From positions 1-64,000 of the forward strand of contig NZ_CAJGZJ010000005.1 of the NCBI RefSeq assembly GCF_904846225.1: DNA of 64,000 nt, in the 5' to 3' direction. The position numbers were made by a program, and so were the translations under genes. The first letter of the stretch is position 1. Each line of letters starts with the position of its first letter. The notes under the pieces are model-generated. The model was not told where the DNA came from. It searched no databases and saw nothing but the letters and a program-made list of their open reading frames with translations. The DNA comes from Psychrobacter immobilis. GTDB taxonomy: Bacteria; Pseudomonadota; Gammaproteobacteria; Pseudomonadales; Moraxellaceae. Positions 37,958 to 47,811 of this stretch are shown in pieces.

Positions 37958-39208
37958 ATGATGACTACTTTCAAAAGCCGTACGTTTCCTACTATTACCA
38001 ATGAAACAGCCATTGCCTGTATTGGTCTTTATTGCATGGCAGTGGTCATGGGATATGGGCGCTTTTTATTTACTGCCACCTTGCCTGATATTATGGAGCA
38101 ATTGTCACTAACGACGACCATTGCAGGCTGGCTAGCTTCTATCAATTACATCGGTTATTTCATCGGTGCACTTATTGCGATGTTTGTCCCTCAGCGTTCG
38201 ACATGGCAAGCGATGATGCTTTGGACCATTGTGAGTATCGTCACAACCATGCTGCTGGTTGTGCCTAATATGTCGCTAAATGTGTGGTATGTCATTCGGC
38301 TGTTGGCAGGTATTGCCAGTGGGGTGGCTATGATTTTAAGCTCATCCTTTGTTATTCAATGTTTGAGTCCTGCACGCCGATCTGTGCTCTCAGCAGTACA
38401 CTACGCAGGGATTGGTGTTGGGATTAGTGCTTCTGCCATACTGACTTGGTGGCTATTATTATTGGGCTATCATTTTGATATTATTTGGCTAGTGGCAGGA
38501 CTGAGTAGTCTCCCGCTTTTATGGTTGCTTTATGCGATAAAACCAACAAACCCCGACCTTTCGGATTCGAATCATCCCAGTCCGCGTCTATCGATGTATC
38601 AGACGTATTTGAGCTTTAAAAAATCTGTGTACGACGCCATTACTGGTCATCAAAAATCCATCGCTTTATTGCTGGCAAGCTATGTGCTGGCAGGTTTTGG
38701 TTATATTACGTCGGCGACTTTTTTGCCAGTCATGGCAGCCCAGCGGTTAACGACACAGACTTATGCTGGGCTAATAATTTGGCTGGTTGTTGGGGTTTTT
38801 GCGACGCTCTCTAATCCTTTATGGGGCGCACTTGCTAAACGAATTGGCGAAATAAAAACTTTAATAGGTTTAACGGTGTTGCAAGCGTTTGGGATGTGCT
38901 TGCCCATATGGTTCGATGGTGCTGTTGGTCTTTATGGTAATGCAGTCATTTTAGGGCTGACTTTCGTTGGTATGGTGTCAATGACGTTGAATTTGATTAA
39001 AAATATCAATCCCATTTACTCAAATTTGCTGATAGGACTGGCAACGTTAGCCTATGCGCTAGGGCAGTTTTTAGGCCCATTGGTAACGGTCGCATTAGCA
39101 GGGCAGGACGGCAATTTTAATGCAGGGCTACTGGTTGCTGCGAGCGGGCTGATTGCTGGATTGATGTTGCTGTTATTGTTTCGTCGGCAGTCATCGATGG
39201 TTGTTTAG
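37958..39208 (+). CDS. YbfB/YjiJ family MFS transporter
   Basis: A 12-helix major facilitator of about 416 residues. The N-terminal ACIGLYCMAVVMGYGRFLFTATLPDIM, with its GxGRF motif, is characteristic of the YbfB/YjiJ group. AGIASGVAMILSSSFVIQCLSPARRSVLSAVHYAGIGVGI supports this. The substrate is unknown. The start is uncertain: the frame extends to a TTG at 37937, and ATG codons lie at 37958 and 37961, none with a strong ribosome binding site. It ends 8 bases before the convergent Lrp-family gene. Confidence 0.87.
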   Translation: MMTTFKSRTFPTITNETAIACIGLYCMAVVMGYGRFLFTATLPDIMEQLSLTTTIAGWLASINYIGYFIGALIAMFVPQRSTWQAMMLWTIVSIVTTMLLVVPNMSLNVWYVIRLLAGIASGVAMILSSSFVIQCLSPARRSVLSAVHYAGIGVGISASAILTWWLLLLGYHFDIIWLVAGLSSLPLLWLLYAIKPTNPDLSDSNHPSPRLSMYQTYLSFKKSVYDAITGHQKSIALLLASYVLAGFGYITSATFLPVMAAQRLTTQTYAGLIIWLVVGVFATLSNPLWGALAKRIGEIKTLIGLTVLQAFGMCLPIWFDGAVGLYGNAVILGLTFVGMVSMTLNLIKNINPIYSNLLIGLATLAYALGQFLGPLVTVALAGQDGNFNAGLLVAASGLIAGLMLLLLFRRQSSMVV

Positions 39209-39216
39209 TACACTTT

Positions 39217-39705
39217 TTAAACCACACTACGGCTAAACACTTCTCGCAATTCAAAACTGGTATGGACTTGAGCCACACCATCAATACGATTCAGTCTATG
39301 TAATAAAAACTCTTCGTAATGCGCCATATCGCGTACCCGCACTTTGATCAGATAGTCCTCAGAACGACCAGTCACAATACTACAGCTAATCACTTCATCA
39401 AAGCTTTGAATCTTCGTTTCAAATTCTTCAAAACGCTCGGCAGTATGACGATCCATACTAATAGCGATAAATACCGCTAATGGGTAGCCCAGTTTCTGTG
39501 CATCGGTTTTGGTATGGTAGCCGGTAATAATCCCTGCATCTTCTAAACGTTTAATACGGCGCGCGCAAGGGGTGGCTGACAGATTGATACGTTCGGCAAG
39601 CTCGGTAATACTCATACGTGCCTGCGTCTGTAATAACCGTAGTAATTGTCTATCCGTCTCATCTATATCGCTTAAATGTGCATTATCAAAATGGTCGTTT
39701 GACAT
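39217..39705 (-). CDS. Lrp/AsnC family transcriptional regulator
   Basis: A 162-residue Lrp-type regulator: helix-turn-helix at about residues 18-65 (DRQLLRLLQTQARMSITELAERINLSATPCARRIKRLEDAGII) and the ligand-binding RAM domain after it (GYPLAVFIAISMDRHTAERFEEFE, SCSIVTGRSEDYLIKVRV). Such proteins usually sense an amino acid. It is divergent from leuA with 218 bases between the starts, so leuA and its own gene are obvious candidate targets. The actual target is unknown. Confidence 0.92.
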   Translation of the reverse strand: MSNDHFDNAHLSDIDETDRQLLRLLQTQARMSITELAERINLSATPCARRIKRLEDAGIITGYHTKTDAQKLGYPLAVFIAISMDRHTAERFEEFETKIQSFDEVISCSIVTGRSEDYLIKVRVRDMAHYEEFLLHRLNRIDGVAQVHTSFELREVFSRSVV

Positions 39706-39923
39706 AAATTATTTTCTTATTAGTGGATTTATCTAATTATAGTCGTTAATACAGGATTTTTCACTAAAATAGCGTTAAATTTAATAAAAAAAAGCTGATT
39801 TCTGTTCTATTAATTTTGATATTATAATGGCATAGATAAGTATTATCTCGTATTATAAATAAAGATCTAATCGTCAAATATTTCGCTAAAAATATAAATT
39901 ATCATGTCATCTAAGGATTGATT

Positions 39924-41702
39924 ATGTCTGACCAAGCCACACGCCCGGTAGTACCTACCACGACCAAAATCACACCCAAAAGTGCCGCTTTTGATTTCCG
40001 TAAGTATCGCCCATTTGCCTTTGCGCCGTCGCTGACAGATCGCACGTGGCCGAGCAAAACGATTGAGAAATCACCAATATGGGCAAGTGTGGATTTGCGT
40101 GATGGCAATCAGGCGCTGATTGATCCGATGACTATCGAACAAAAAATGCGCTTTTTTAAAACGCTAGTAGACGTTGGGTTTAAAGAAATTGAGATTGGCT
40201 TTCCATCAGCGGCGCAGGTTGAGTTTGATTTTGCTCGTAAATTAATTGAAGAAAACCATGTACCTGACGATGTGACATTACAGGTCTTGGTGCAAGCTCG
40301 TGAGCATCTAATCGCCCGTACTTTTGAATCCTTAAAAGGCGTGAAGCGTGCAGTTGTCCATGTATATAATTCAACGAGCCGTGTACAGCGTGACAAAGTC
40401 TACGGCAAAGACAAAACTGATATCAAAGAGATTGCTATCACGGGCGCCAAGTTATTACAGCAGTATGCCGCAAAATACCCTGAGACAGATTGGGTGTTTC
40501 AGTATTCACCTGAAAGCTTTAGTCAAACAGAGACTGAGTATGCGGTAGAAGTCTGCAATGCAGTTTGTGATGTTTGGCAACCACAGCAAGGACAAGAAGT
40601 GATTCTTAATTTGCCAGCGACCGTTGAAGCTTCTATGCCCAATGTATTTGCGGATCAGGTTGAGTATTTCTGCCGAAATCTTGCCCAGCGTGAGCATGTT
40701 ATTATTAGTTTGCATACGCATAATGACCGTGGCTGTGCCGTCGCTGCTGCTGAACTTGGTGTGCTTGCGGGTGCCGATCGTATCGAGGGTACGTTATTAG
40801 GCAATGGTGAACGTACGGGCAATATGGATATTATGGTGATGGCGATGAACTTGTTTAGCCAAGGCATCGATCCTGAGCTTGATTTTAGCAACATGAGCGA
40901 AATCGTACAGGTGGTGAGTGAGTGCAATAATTTACCACTGCATCCGCGTCATCCTTACGTGGGTGAACTGGTCTTTACCGCCTTTAGTGGCTCTCATCAA
41001 GATGCGATCAAAAAATCTCTCGATTATAATGAAAAGCACCAAGATGAGACCGACAATGTTTGGGATGTGGCCTATTTGCCGATTGATCCTGCACATATTG
41101 GTCGTAGTTATCAAGATGTGGTTCGCATCAATAGTCAGTCTGGTAAAGGCGGCGTCGCGTATATCTTGCAGCGTAATTATGGTTTTAACTTACCGCGCTG
41201 GATGCAAATTGACTTTAGTGGCGTGGTACAAAAGCAGGCTGAGACAGTAGCGCGTGAGTTACAGAACGATGAAATCTTGCAGACCTTTGAAGATACCTAC
41301 TTGCAGCAAGGCAAGTTTGAGCTACTAGATTATAGTATCAATAACAAAGGCAGCGACGTTTATTTCAGCGGTCAAGTGCAAATGAATGGCGACACTATCA
41401 ATATCGATGGCAACGGTAATGGTCCATTATCATCGTTCATTGATGGTCTTGCACAGCATACCGGTAAGTCATTGCATATCATTAACTATGCTGAGCATGC
41501 GATTAATCCGCACCATGATAACGGTATCGATGATGACACCAATAGTGACAACAAAACCAATGCCAATGCCGCGGCTTACATTCAGCTAAATGTGGATGGT
41601 GAGGTTTACTCAGGCATCGGCACTTGTAGCAGTACAGTATCGGCAATGCTTAAAGGCGCATTATCAGCCTTTGCCCAAGCAGTAGGTACGACAGCCGCTT
41701 AA
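39924..41702 (+). CDS. leuA: 2-isopropylmalate synthase LeuA (type 2)
   Basis: LeuA condenses acetyl-CoA with 2-oxoisovalerate, the first committed step of leucine synthesis. The 592 residues belong to the longer type-2 group. The N-terminal FRKYRPF and the metal-binding SVDLRDGNQALIDPM begin the barrel. ISLHTHNDRGCAVAAAELGVLAGADRIEGTLLGNGERTGN carries the second signature. The C-terminal 150 residues form the regulatory domain that normally binds leucine. A Asp/Asn-rich insert (DDTNSDNKTNANA) sits in that domain. The ATG at 39924 follows AAGGA. No leucine-rich leader peptide is visible upstream. Confidence 0.97.
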   Translation: MSDQATRPVVPTTTKITPKSAAFDFRKYRPFAFAPSLTDRTWPSKTIEKSPIWASVDLRDGNQALIDPMTIEQKMRFFKTLVDVGFKEIEIGFPSAAQVEFDFARKLIEENHVPDDVTLQVLVQAREHLIARTFESLKGVKRAVVHVYNSTSRVQRDKVYGKDKTDIKEIAITGAKLLQQYAAKYPETDWVFQYSPESFSQTETEYAVEVCNAVCDVWQPQQGQEVILNLPATVEASMPNVFADQVEYFCRNLAQREHVIISLHTHNDRGCAVAAAELGVLAGADRIEGTLLGNGERTGNMDIMVMAMNLFSQGIDPELDFSNMSEIVQVVSECNNLPLHPRHPYVGELVFTAFSGSHQDAIKKSLDYNEKHQDETDNVWDVAYLPIDPAHIGRSYQDVVRINSQSGKGGVAYILQRNYGFNLPRWMQIDFSGVVQKQAETVARELQNDEILQTFEDTYLQQGKFELLDYSINNKGSDVYFSGQVQMNGDTINIDGNGNGPLSSFIDGLAQHTGKSLHIINYAEHAINPHHDNGIDDDTNSDNKTNANAAAYIQLNVDGEVYSGIGTCSSTVSAMLKGALSAFAQAVGTTAA

Positions 41703-41743
41703 AACTTATGATGGTTTAACGGTTTTAGCTGTACATATTGATG

Positions 41744-41790
41744 ACACCATCGCTTCTTGTCTCTAACAAGTAAAGCGATGGTGTTTTTTT
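41744..41790 (+). terminator. terminator of leuA
   Basis: A 12-bp stem ACACCATCGCTT/AAGCGATGGTGT with an inner CTTGT/ACAAG stem, followed by seven T. Confidence 0.85.
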
Positions 41791-41956
41791 AAGGAAAAAA
41801 TACCGTTAATTTGAGAGGCTTATAATTTATTGATTATTATCTAATTGGTCATTGATTGAAGCATCACCACCAATAGCATAATGTTACTTGTGTTTTTGGT
41901 GACTAAGACTTACGCTAATGTATACAACGCATATTATTATAAACAAAAGGTTAATT

Positions 41957-42577
41957 ATGGAACCTATATCATTTGCTTCATTTTCATTAGCCGCACTTTT
42001 GGCTTCACTGCCAATGAATGGTGAAGTTATTAGTAAGCCAACTATTACTACCCACATTAGTCCTGCTATTGCCGGACAGTGGGAGATAGATTTAGATAGT
42101 GGTATCACAATGACAAAAGAAGTGGCAGCTGAGCAAGCGGCTTCAGACGGTAGCCGGCAAACAAAAAATGACGAGCCTAAAGTGATGGCTGGTACAGAGG
42201 GCGGTGTACTTACTCAAAATGAAAATCGTCTTCTTAGTATTTCACCAAATGCCAAAAAACCGCTAATGGCATCTGCTAAGAAATCTAGCCAATGCCGTGA
42301 GTTATATAATTTTGGTGCAGACAATGAAATGTGGTCGGTCAGTGGTAAGGAGCAGACGTATGGTCGCTACTTAATCACGCACCGTGAAGAAGGGCTGCCT
42401 GTCATTGCCCTTAAAACAATCTATGACAATAATGAAGTAGATTGCTCTGGTAACCAGATTGATCAGACTGATGAAGTACTGATTGCATTTGTAAATCATG
42501 ATGGTAACCAAATGCAGTGGTGCGCAGACCCTGATGGTAAAGAGTGCTTTATGGAATTTAACAGAGTTTTGCCTTGA
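41957..42577 (+). CDS. probable exported protein of unknown function (206 aa)
   Basis: The N-terminus (MEPISFASFSLAALLASLPMNGEV) looks like a short signal sequence, though it has few basic residues and might be a membrane anchor. Residues 40-100 are polar and low in structure. The C-terminal half is compact (ECR-type CRELYNFGADNEMWSVSGKEQTYGRYLITHREEG, then QWCADPDGKECFMEFNR) with four cysteines, compatible with disulfides in the periplasm. I do not recognise the family. The start at 41957 has an AAAAGG site. Confidence 0.7.
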   Translation: MEPISFASFSLAALLASLPMNGEVISKPTITTHISPAIAGQWEIDLDSGITMTKEVAAEQAASDGSRQTKNDEPKVMAGTEGGVLTQNENRLLSISPNAKKPLMASAKKSSQCRELYNFGADNEMWSVSGKEQTYGRYLITHREEGLPVIALKTIYDNNEVDCSGNQIDQTDEVLIAFVNHDGNQMQWCADPDGKECFMEFNRVLP

Positions 42578-42630
42578 TGCATTGCTCTAACTAAATCACT
42601 GTCATCTTTCAAAGTATAAACAGCTTGCAT

Positions 42631-42661
42631 AAAAAAACCGCTATTTGATAGCGGTTTTTTT
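42631..42661. terminator. bidirectional terminator
   Basis: AAAAAAACCGCTA pairs perfectly with TAGCGGTTTTTTT around a 5-base loop. It serves the 206-residue protein gene on the plus strand and accC on the minus strand. Confidence 0.9.
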
Positions 42662-42735
42662 ATGACAAAAATTTGTTTTAATAATGCATTAAGACTGAGT
42701 TTGCGAGTAAATTAAATATTGCAAAATTGCTTGAG

Positions 42736-44097
42736 CTACGCTGGCTTTTTAGCTTTGTGCGCTGTCAATAACTCTCTTTCCAAGTAGTGAATGTTTTGTG
42801 CTTCTTGCACAAAATTATTATCCGCCAAAATCACATCACGATGCAGTGGTATGTTGGTTTTGATACCTTCAATCACTAACTCATCAAGTGCATGCAGCGT
42901 TTTAGACACGGCTTGCTGGCGAGTTTGGCCATGGCAAATAAGCTTTCCTATTAATGAATCATAATAGGTCGGTATCTCATATCCAGGGTATAAATGTGAA
43001 TCAAATCGAACACCAGCACCACTGGGAGCAAACAACTGATTAACTGTACCAGGGCAAGGCATAAAGGTCACTGGATCTTCAGCATTGATACGACATTCAA
43101 TCGCATGACCTTGAATCTCAATCTCGCTTTGACGATATGATAAACCATAACCAGCCGCGATTTTAAGCTGTTCAACGACCACGTCAATACCAGTAATCAT
43201 CTCAGTAACGGGATGCTCAACCTGTACGCGTGTATTCATTTCGATAAAGAAGAATTCGTTATTTTCAAACAAGAACTCAAAGGTACCTGCACCGCGATAT
43301 TTAACCAGCTCACAAGCTTTCACACACGCTCTTAATATAGGTTCGCGCACATCATCAGGAATGTCAGGAGCAGGGGCTTCTTCTAATACTTTTTGGTGAC
43401 GGCGTTGTAGCGAGCAGTCACGATCGTATAAGTGAATAGCATTACCGTTACCATCACCAAGTACTTGTACTTCTACGTGGCGTGGATTTTGTAAATAGCG
43501 TTCCATATAGACGGTATCATCGCCAAACCATAGCTCAGCTTCTTGTTTTGCCGCTTGTACTTGACCGATAATATCTTCAAAGCGCTCAACAACTCGCATA
43601 CCACGACCACCGCCACCAGAAGCAGCTTTGATCAATAAAGGAAAGCCGATATTGCGCGCTTGCTCTTCAGCATTATGTAGCGTCACAGCACCAACAGAGC
43701 CGGGTACCGTTGGTACGCCCGCTTTTTTCATAGCATTAATAGCTGAGACTTTATTACCCATTAAGCGAATATGGTCAGCGTTAGGCCCAACGAAAGTCAG
43801 ACCTGCTTCTTCTACTCGTTCAGCAAATTCAGCATTCTCTGATAAAAAACCATAGCCGGGGTGGATGGCATCAGCCCCTGTGATTTCAGCAGCGGTCAAA
43901 ATGGTATTAATATCGAGATAGCTTTGATTGGCATTAGGTTTGCCAATACAGATTGCCTCATCAACAAAGCGCAAATGCATCAAGTTGGCATCAGCGGTAG
44001 AATAGACACCTACCGTTTCTATTCCAAGAGCTTTACAGGCTCGAACGATACGTAGGGCAATCTCACCTCTATTGGCGATGAGCAGTTTTTTTATCAT
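42736..44097 (-). CDS. accC: acetyl-CoA carboxylase biotin carboxylase subunit AccC
   Basis: AccC carboxylates the biotin on AccB with ATP and bicarbonate, the first half of the reaction that makes malonyl-CoA for fatty acids. The 453 residues are typical. The start [23 protein letters not shown], the ATP-grasp loop [14 protein letters not shown], and [26 protein letters not shown] with its catalytic residues are all present. It follows accB with a 158-base gap. Confidence 0.97.
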   Translation of the reverse strand: MIKKLLIANRGEIALRIVRACKALGIETVGVYSTADANLMHLRFVDEAICIGKPNANQSYLDINTILTAAEITGADAIHPGYGFLSENAEFAERVEEAGLTFVGPNADHIRLMGNKVSAINAMKKAGVPTVPGSVGAVTLHNAEEQARNIGFPLLIKAASGGGGRGMRVVERFEDIIGQVQAAKQEAELWFGDDTVYMERYLQNPRHVEVQVLGDGNGNAIHLYDRDCSLQRRHQKVLEEAPAPDIPDDVREPILRACVKACELVKYRGAGTFEFLFENNEFFFIEMNTRVQVEHPVTEMITGIDVVVEQLKIAAGYGLSYRQSEIEIQGHAIECRINAEDPVTFMPCPGTVNQLFAPSGAGVRFDSHLYPGYEIPTYYDSLIGKLICHGQTRQQAVSKTLHALDELVIEGIKTNIPLHRDVILADNNFVQEAQNIHYLERELLTAHKAKKPA

Positions 44098-44255
44098 GGG
44101 TGCATCCTTGTCGAAGCGGCAGTCATTGATAGAGTCACTATTTTTTGCATCATTAGTTCAAGCTATCCTCAATCTAATATAGATTAAATTACGATATCTT
44201 ATAAATGATAAAAAGCGCTCTATCACAATGAGGTAAAGGGTGGCGAATCTTGTCG

Positions 44256-44690
44256 TTATGCTTTATAGCGTATGACAGGTTGGCCAAACTGTACAACTTC
44301 AGAGTTATTAACCAAGATTTCGTCAACGATACCGCTTTGAGTCGCTTCAAGAGGATTCATGATTTTCATGGCTTCGATGATACCTAAGGTGTCACCAGCC
44401 TGTACTTTTTGTCCAACTTTTACAAAAGGTGGATCATTTGGAGTAGGGGCTGAATAATAAACACCAACCATTGGCGAGGTTTCAATGTCACCAGCTTTTA
44501 CCGACGCTGGCACTGCATCAGTAGAGATGGATGCAGTGCCAGCAGTAGTAGGAGCTGCCATCATCGTTGGTGCAGGTGCATCATAGTGACGAGTTAAACT
44601 GATATGTTCATCGTCTGAACTGATTTCTAAATTAACCAGTTCACTTTCTTCCATGAGTGCAATTAGGGTGCGTATTTTTTCGATATCCAT
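44256..44690 (-). CDS. accB: acetyl-CoA carboxylase biotin carboxyl carrier protein AccB
   Basis: AccB carries the biotin that shuttles carboxyl groups between the two acetyl-CoA carboxylase active sites. The 144 residues comprise an N-terminal helical part, an Ala/Pro/Thr-rich linker (residues 37-66) and the biotinyl domain. The biotin is attached to Lys109 in the canonical EAMKIMNPLEA. The family thumb is visible as SAPTPNDPPFVKVGQ. It is the first gene of the accBC unit. Confidence 0.97.
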   Translation of the reverse strand: MDIEKIRTLIALMEESELVNLEISSDDEHISLTRHYDAPAPTMMAAPTTAGTASISTDAVPASVKAGDIETSPMVGVYYSAPTPNDPPFVKVGQKVQAGDTLGIIEAMKIMNPLEATQSGIVDEILVNNSEVVQFGQPVIRYKA

Positions 44691-44940
44691 AATATTAATT
44701 TTGCCTTGTACTAAATTCGAGAAATAGTGTAACTAAATATTGTGTAGATAGTTGCTAATGATACCTATTTTCATGGCAATGAGCAATCGATGTACAGTTG
44801 TTAACTGAGTTTTTTTACATATTATGACGTAATCTATCTTAAGCGTAAGAAAATCCCAACGATTTATCATAGTCTATGTGACCGTATATCGCCAGCAAAT
44901 ATCATGGCGATATAGCGTTTGGATAAATATGACCAAACAC

Positions 44941-46308
44941 TCAACCCCACGCCGCAGTTAAGCGCTTTTGTTGATATCGCAGTCGTAGGGTCAACAGGAT
45001 AGATGATAAGAATAGTCCTGTAATCAATGCCATCCAAAACCCTTGCGCACCAATGTCAGTAAAGCGCACTAAGTAGATACCAAGTGGTAAGGCAACCAGC
45101 CAATAACAAAAGAGAGTAACCCACATCGGTATGGTAGTATCTTGCATACCGCGCAGGATACCAGCCACATTTACCTGCCAACCATCAAATAACTGATAAG
45201 CAAGCGCAAAGATAAGCAGGTGCATAGACTGAGCCATGACCTCAGGATTATCAGTAAATGCAGCCGCTAACTGTGGTCTAAACAGCCATATTCCAAGCAT
45301 ACAGACGAGCGCAATAAATACCGTCCATATCAAACCAGTAGCTTGTACTTGGCGCAGCGCCATGAGGTTTTTTTCACCAAAGCGATTGGATATCATAATG
45401 GTTAGTGCCATGGCAACCGATATGGGTATCATGAACAGCTGTGAGGTCACTGACAATGCGACTTGATGCGACGCGGTTGCCAACTCTCCCAATGGACTGA
45501 TAACCAATGCCCCCAAGCTAAATAGACTGGCCTCAAAAAAGATAGATATGCCAATAGGTATACCAAGTTTAAGGAGCTTTTTGATTTGAGCACGATTAGG
45601 ACTGGCAAAGGCATAAAAAAAGCGAGTACTGGCAAACTGATGCCGTTTGGTGAAGCTGGTATAAGACGCAAGTAATAGGACGTTTATCCATAAAACCAAT
45701 GCAGTCGCGACCCCGCAACCTGCACCGCCAAGCTCAGGCATACCAAATAAACCATGGATAAAAATATAATTCAGAGGAATATCTGCAAGTAGACCAATGA
45801 TACTGATAACGGTCACCGGCTCAGGTCGTCCAAGCGCTTCACAATAACTGCGTAGCACGGCATAGACAGCAATCGCAGGAAAGCCAAACGATACCCCATG
45901 CAAATATTGGGTGGCGATGGGCTGGATGTTTGCAGGCACGCCCATTACTCCAAGTACATTTGGTGCTAAATTGACGACAATAAAACCAAGAATACCAAGA
46001 GCACCTGCCGTCCATAAAGATTGCTGCGTGATATGTGGGACTTGGTTATGCTGATCTTTACCTATCGCTTCACCAATGAGCGGCGTGGTTGCGATTAAAG
46101 TACCAGTGGCCAATAAAAATAAGGGAAGCCAAATACCAGATCCAACCGCCACAGCAGCCAAGTCAAGCGCGGAAACTTGACCTGCCATGATAGCATCTAC
46201 CACACCAAGCGCTGCTTGGCAAAACTGGGTAATTAAAATAGGTATCGCAAGCACGCCCAAACGTAAGCTGTAGCTTTTGAAGTCTCTAAAAGATAATGGA
46301 AAAACCAT
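44941..46308 (-). CDS. MATE family efflux transporter (NorM type)
   Basis: A 455-residue inner-membrane exporter with 12 helices. MATE proteins of the NorM branch expel cationic drugs and dyes in exchange for Na+ or H+. The family stretches are LAIPILITQFCQAALGVVDAIMAGQ in helix 1 and ATGTLIATTPLIGEAIGKD, with a second half beginning LKLGIPIGISIFFEASLFSLGALVI. Two starts are possible. The ATG at 46308 gives the usual family length, while the frame continues to a TTG at 46353. Neither has a good ribosome binding site. Confidence 0.92.
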   Translation of the reverse strand: MVFPLSFRDFKSYSLRLGVLAIPILITQFCQAALGVVDAIMAGQVSALDLAAVAVGSGIWLPLFLLATGTLIATTPLIGEAIGKDQHNQVPHITQQSLWTAGALGILGFIVVNLAPNVLGVMGVPANIQPIATQYLHGVSFGFPAIAVYAVLRSYCEALGRPEPVTVISIIGLLADIPLNYIFIHGLFGMPELGGAGCGVATALVLWINVLLLASYTSFTKRHQFASTRFFYAFASPNRAQIKKLLKLGIPIGISIFFEASLFSLGALVISPLGELATASHQVALSVTSQLFMIPISVAMALTIMISNRFGEKNLMALRQVQATGLIWTVFIALVCMLGIWLFRPQLAAAFTDNPEVMAQSMHLLIFALAYQLFDGWQVNVAGILRGMQDTTIPMWVTLFCYWLVALPLGIYLVRFTDIGAQGFWMALITGLFLSSILLTLRLRYQQKRLTAAWG

Positions 46309-46401
46309 AGTGAGCAACTTTTTATTCTTTGAGGTAATGCTTCTTTGAAGCAATTATTAGTGATGGGCAAATATAGCCATCAATAAATTGATAGCGAGAC
46401 A

Positions 46402-46433
46402 GTAAGACAAGCATAGTGTAAGACAAGCATAGT
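46402..46433. repeat. perfect tandem duplication, 2 x 16 bp
   Basis: The unit GTAAGACAAGCATAGT is repeated exactly once, head to tail, upstream of the MATE gene. It has the same unit length as the duplication at 29795 but an unrelated sequence. Confidence 0.8.
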
Positions 46434-46515
46434 GCCGATGATAATACGCCGATAAATAATATGAGCAAGCCCATATCAACAGAGTAAAAAATAAAATAAA
46501 AGGCACAGAAATAAA

Positions 46516-46554
46516 AATGATCCGTTCATTCAAAAGGTGAATGGACGGATCATT
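46516..46554 (-). terminator. terminator of the coiled-coil lipoprotein gene
   Basis: A 17-bp palindromic stem with one mismatch: AATGATCCGT/ACGGATCATT and CATTCA/TGAATG around a 5-base loop. On the minus strand a T-rich tail follows. It lies about 70 bases past the stop of the minus-strand gene. Confidence 0.7.
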
Positions 46555-46626
46555 AGTAAATAAGATAGTAAAGAAGCTAAACTACGATGTCAACGCTGTA
46601 GACACGTCTGATAAGATTAAAATCAA

Positions 46627-47670
46627 TTATAATGATTCAGGCAAATCTTGTACCACAGCTTGATAGCCGATCAACGTATTGTTTGCATCAAATGCTTGTA
46701 CGACGATCGCATAGTTGGTTGAGTCAGTAGTAATAACAGGGGCAAATTGGGTTTCAAGGTTTCTCAGCACCACGTTCTGTACATAGCCGTTAGCGCCAGA
46801 CTCTGCTTTATTGACATCGATTTGGCTGACCAATACGTGCTTAGTATTAGTAGGATTCTGCCAAATAATATTTTTTTGGTTACCATTACCAATGATATCA
46901 AGGTTCATCTTGCCAAGTTTATAATCAAGCGGATAAGTTTTAAAGTTGGAGCGATCACTAATAGTGTAAGTGACATTGCAATTGTCTTCGCCACTTGACA
47001 GCTTCTTACCGCCTAAACCATCTTGATATTCAAAACTGCCTTTCCATGGCGCGCCTGCTTCTTTTTCTTCAAAGCTACCAGCAAAGGTGGTTAATAAGTT
47101 TGGTGTCTCTATCCCTAGATCATTGACGTATTTGACATCTAAAAACTCTAATGTATCGAGGCTACCCGTCACTTTTCCAGCGATATAGTTGTCTATTTTT
47201 AGTGCTGAATTAATGCCCAAAGCGTTGTTTTCTTGACAAGCTTGCTGCTGATAACTAAAGCTGCCATCGACGCTGCCAACGCCATCTTTACTGATATCAA
47301 AGTATACGGCACCGAGGTCAATATCGTTGTTGTCGCCATCGTCAATTTCAACGAAATGTCCGACATAAAGACCACCACGACCGCCTTCTGGTGTTAGCTT
47401 ATCCAAGAACTTATCAAGCGATTCCTCTGGTAAAAAGACTGATTTCAAGATCTCAGCCATAGATTTTTCATCATTACTTAACTTATCTTCGACCTTTTTA
47501 TATTTTTCTTTAACTTTATCTTCCAAACGATCGTATTCGTTGTTTACCTGATCTTCTATACGGTCATACTCTTCTTTGACTTTATCTCCGTCGCTGCCAC
47601 CGCAGGCACTGAGAGTGAGGCTGAACATACTTATAGTGAGGGCAGATAATAGTAATTTGGGTGCGCTCAT
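46627..47670 (-). CDS. lipoprotein with four 11-residue coiled-coil repeats
   Basis: The 347-residue precursor has a lipoprotein signal peptide ending in LSAC, with Cys23. After GGSDGD come four consecutive 11-residue repeats at residues 30-40, 41-51, 52-62 and 63-73 (KVKEEYDRIED, QVNNEYDRLED, KVKEKYKKVED, KLSNDEKSMAE). These form a charged amphipathic helix typical of hendecad coiled coils. The C-terminal 250 residues look beta-rich and Asn/Asp/Gly-rich (GGRGGLYVGHFVEIDDGDNNDI, GSVDGSFSYQQQACQ). I recognise no family. The start at 47670 has an AGGA site and fits the signal peptide better than the ATG at 47688. Confidence 0.75.
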   Translation of the reverse strand: MSAPKLLLSALTISMFSLTLSACGGSDGDKVKEEYDRIEDQVNNEYDRLEDKVKEKYKKVEDKLSNDEKSMAEILKSVFLPEESLDKFLDKLTPEGGRGGLYVGHFVEIDDGDNNDIDLGAVYFDISKDGVGSVDGSFSYQQQACQENNALGINSALKIDNYIAGKVTGSLDTLEFLDVKYVNDLGIETPNLLTTFAGSFEEKEAGAPWKGSFEYQDGLGGKKLSSGEDNCNVTYTISDRSNFKTYPLDYKLGKMNLDIIGNGNQKNIIWQNPTNTKHVLVSQIDVNKAESGANGYVQNVVLRNLETQFAPVITTDSTNYAIVVQAFDANNTLIGYQAVVQDLPESL

Positions 47671-47811
47671 AACTGAATCCTGATGCATGGCTGTTATAAA
47701 GAAGGTGAAGTATAGTCGAGGTATTATAAAAATAACATAGCGCTACTGGAATGAATTTTGCGCAGCCTCTGGAAACGCAGCTAGTCAGTAAAATTTATGC
47801 AATGATTAAAG

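Larger units (their letters stand above)
46309..46626. other. intergenic region with a tandem duplication and a terminator
   Basis: Apart from a perfect 2 x 16 bp tandem repeat and the terminator of the following minus-strand gene, this AT-rich stretch shows no gene. Confidence 0.6.

Noticed and set aside
39823..39828. TATAAT upstream of leuA as a promoter
   Set aside because: The hexamer is perfect, but no -35 with usable spacing and no extended -10 could be found, so it is not listed.
39706..39923. Leucine-rich leader peptide (attenuator) before leuA
   Set aside because: No short frame with clustered leucine codons and no terminator hairpin is present in this gap.
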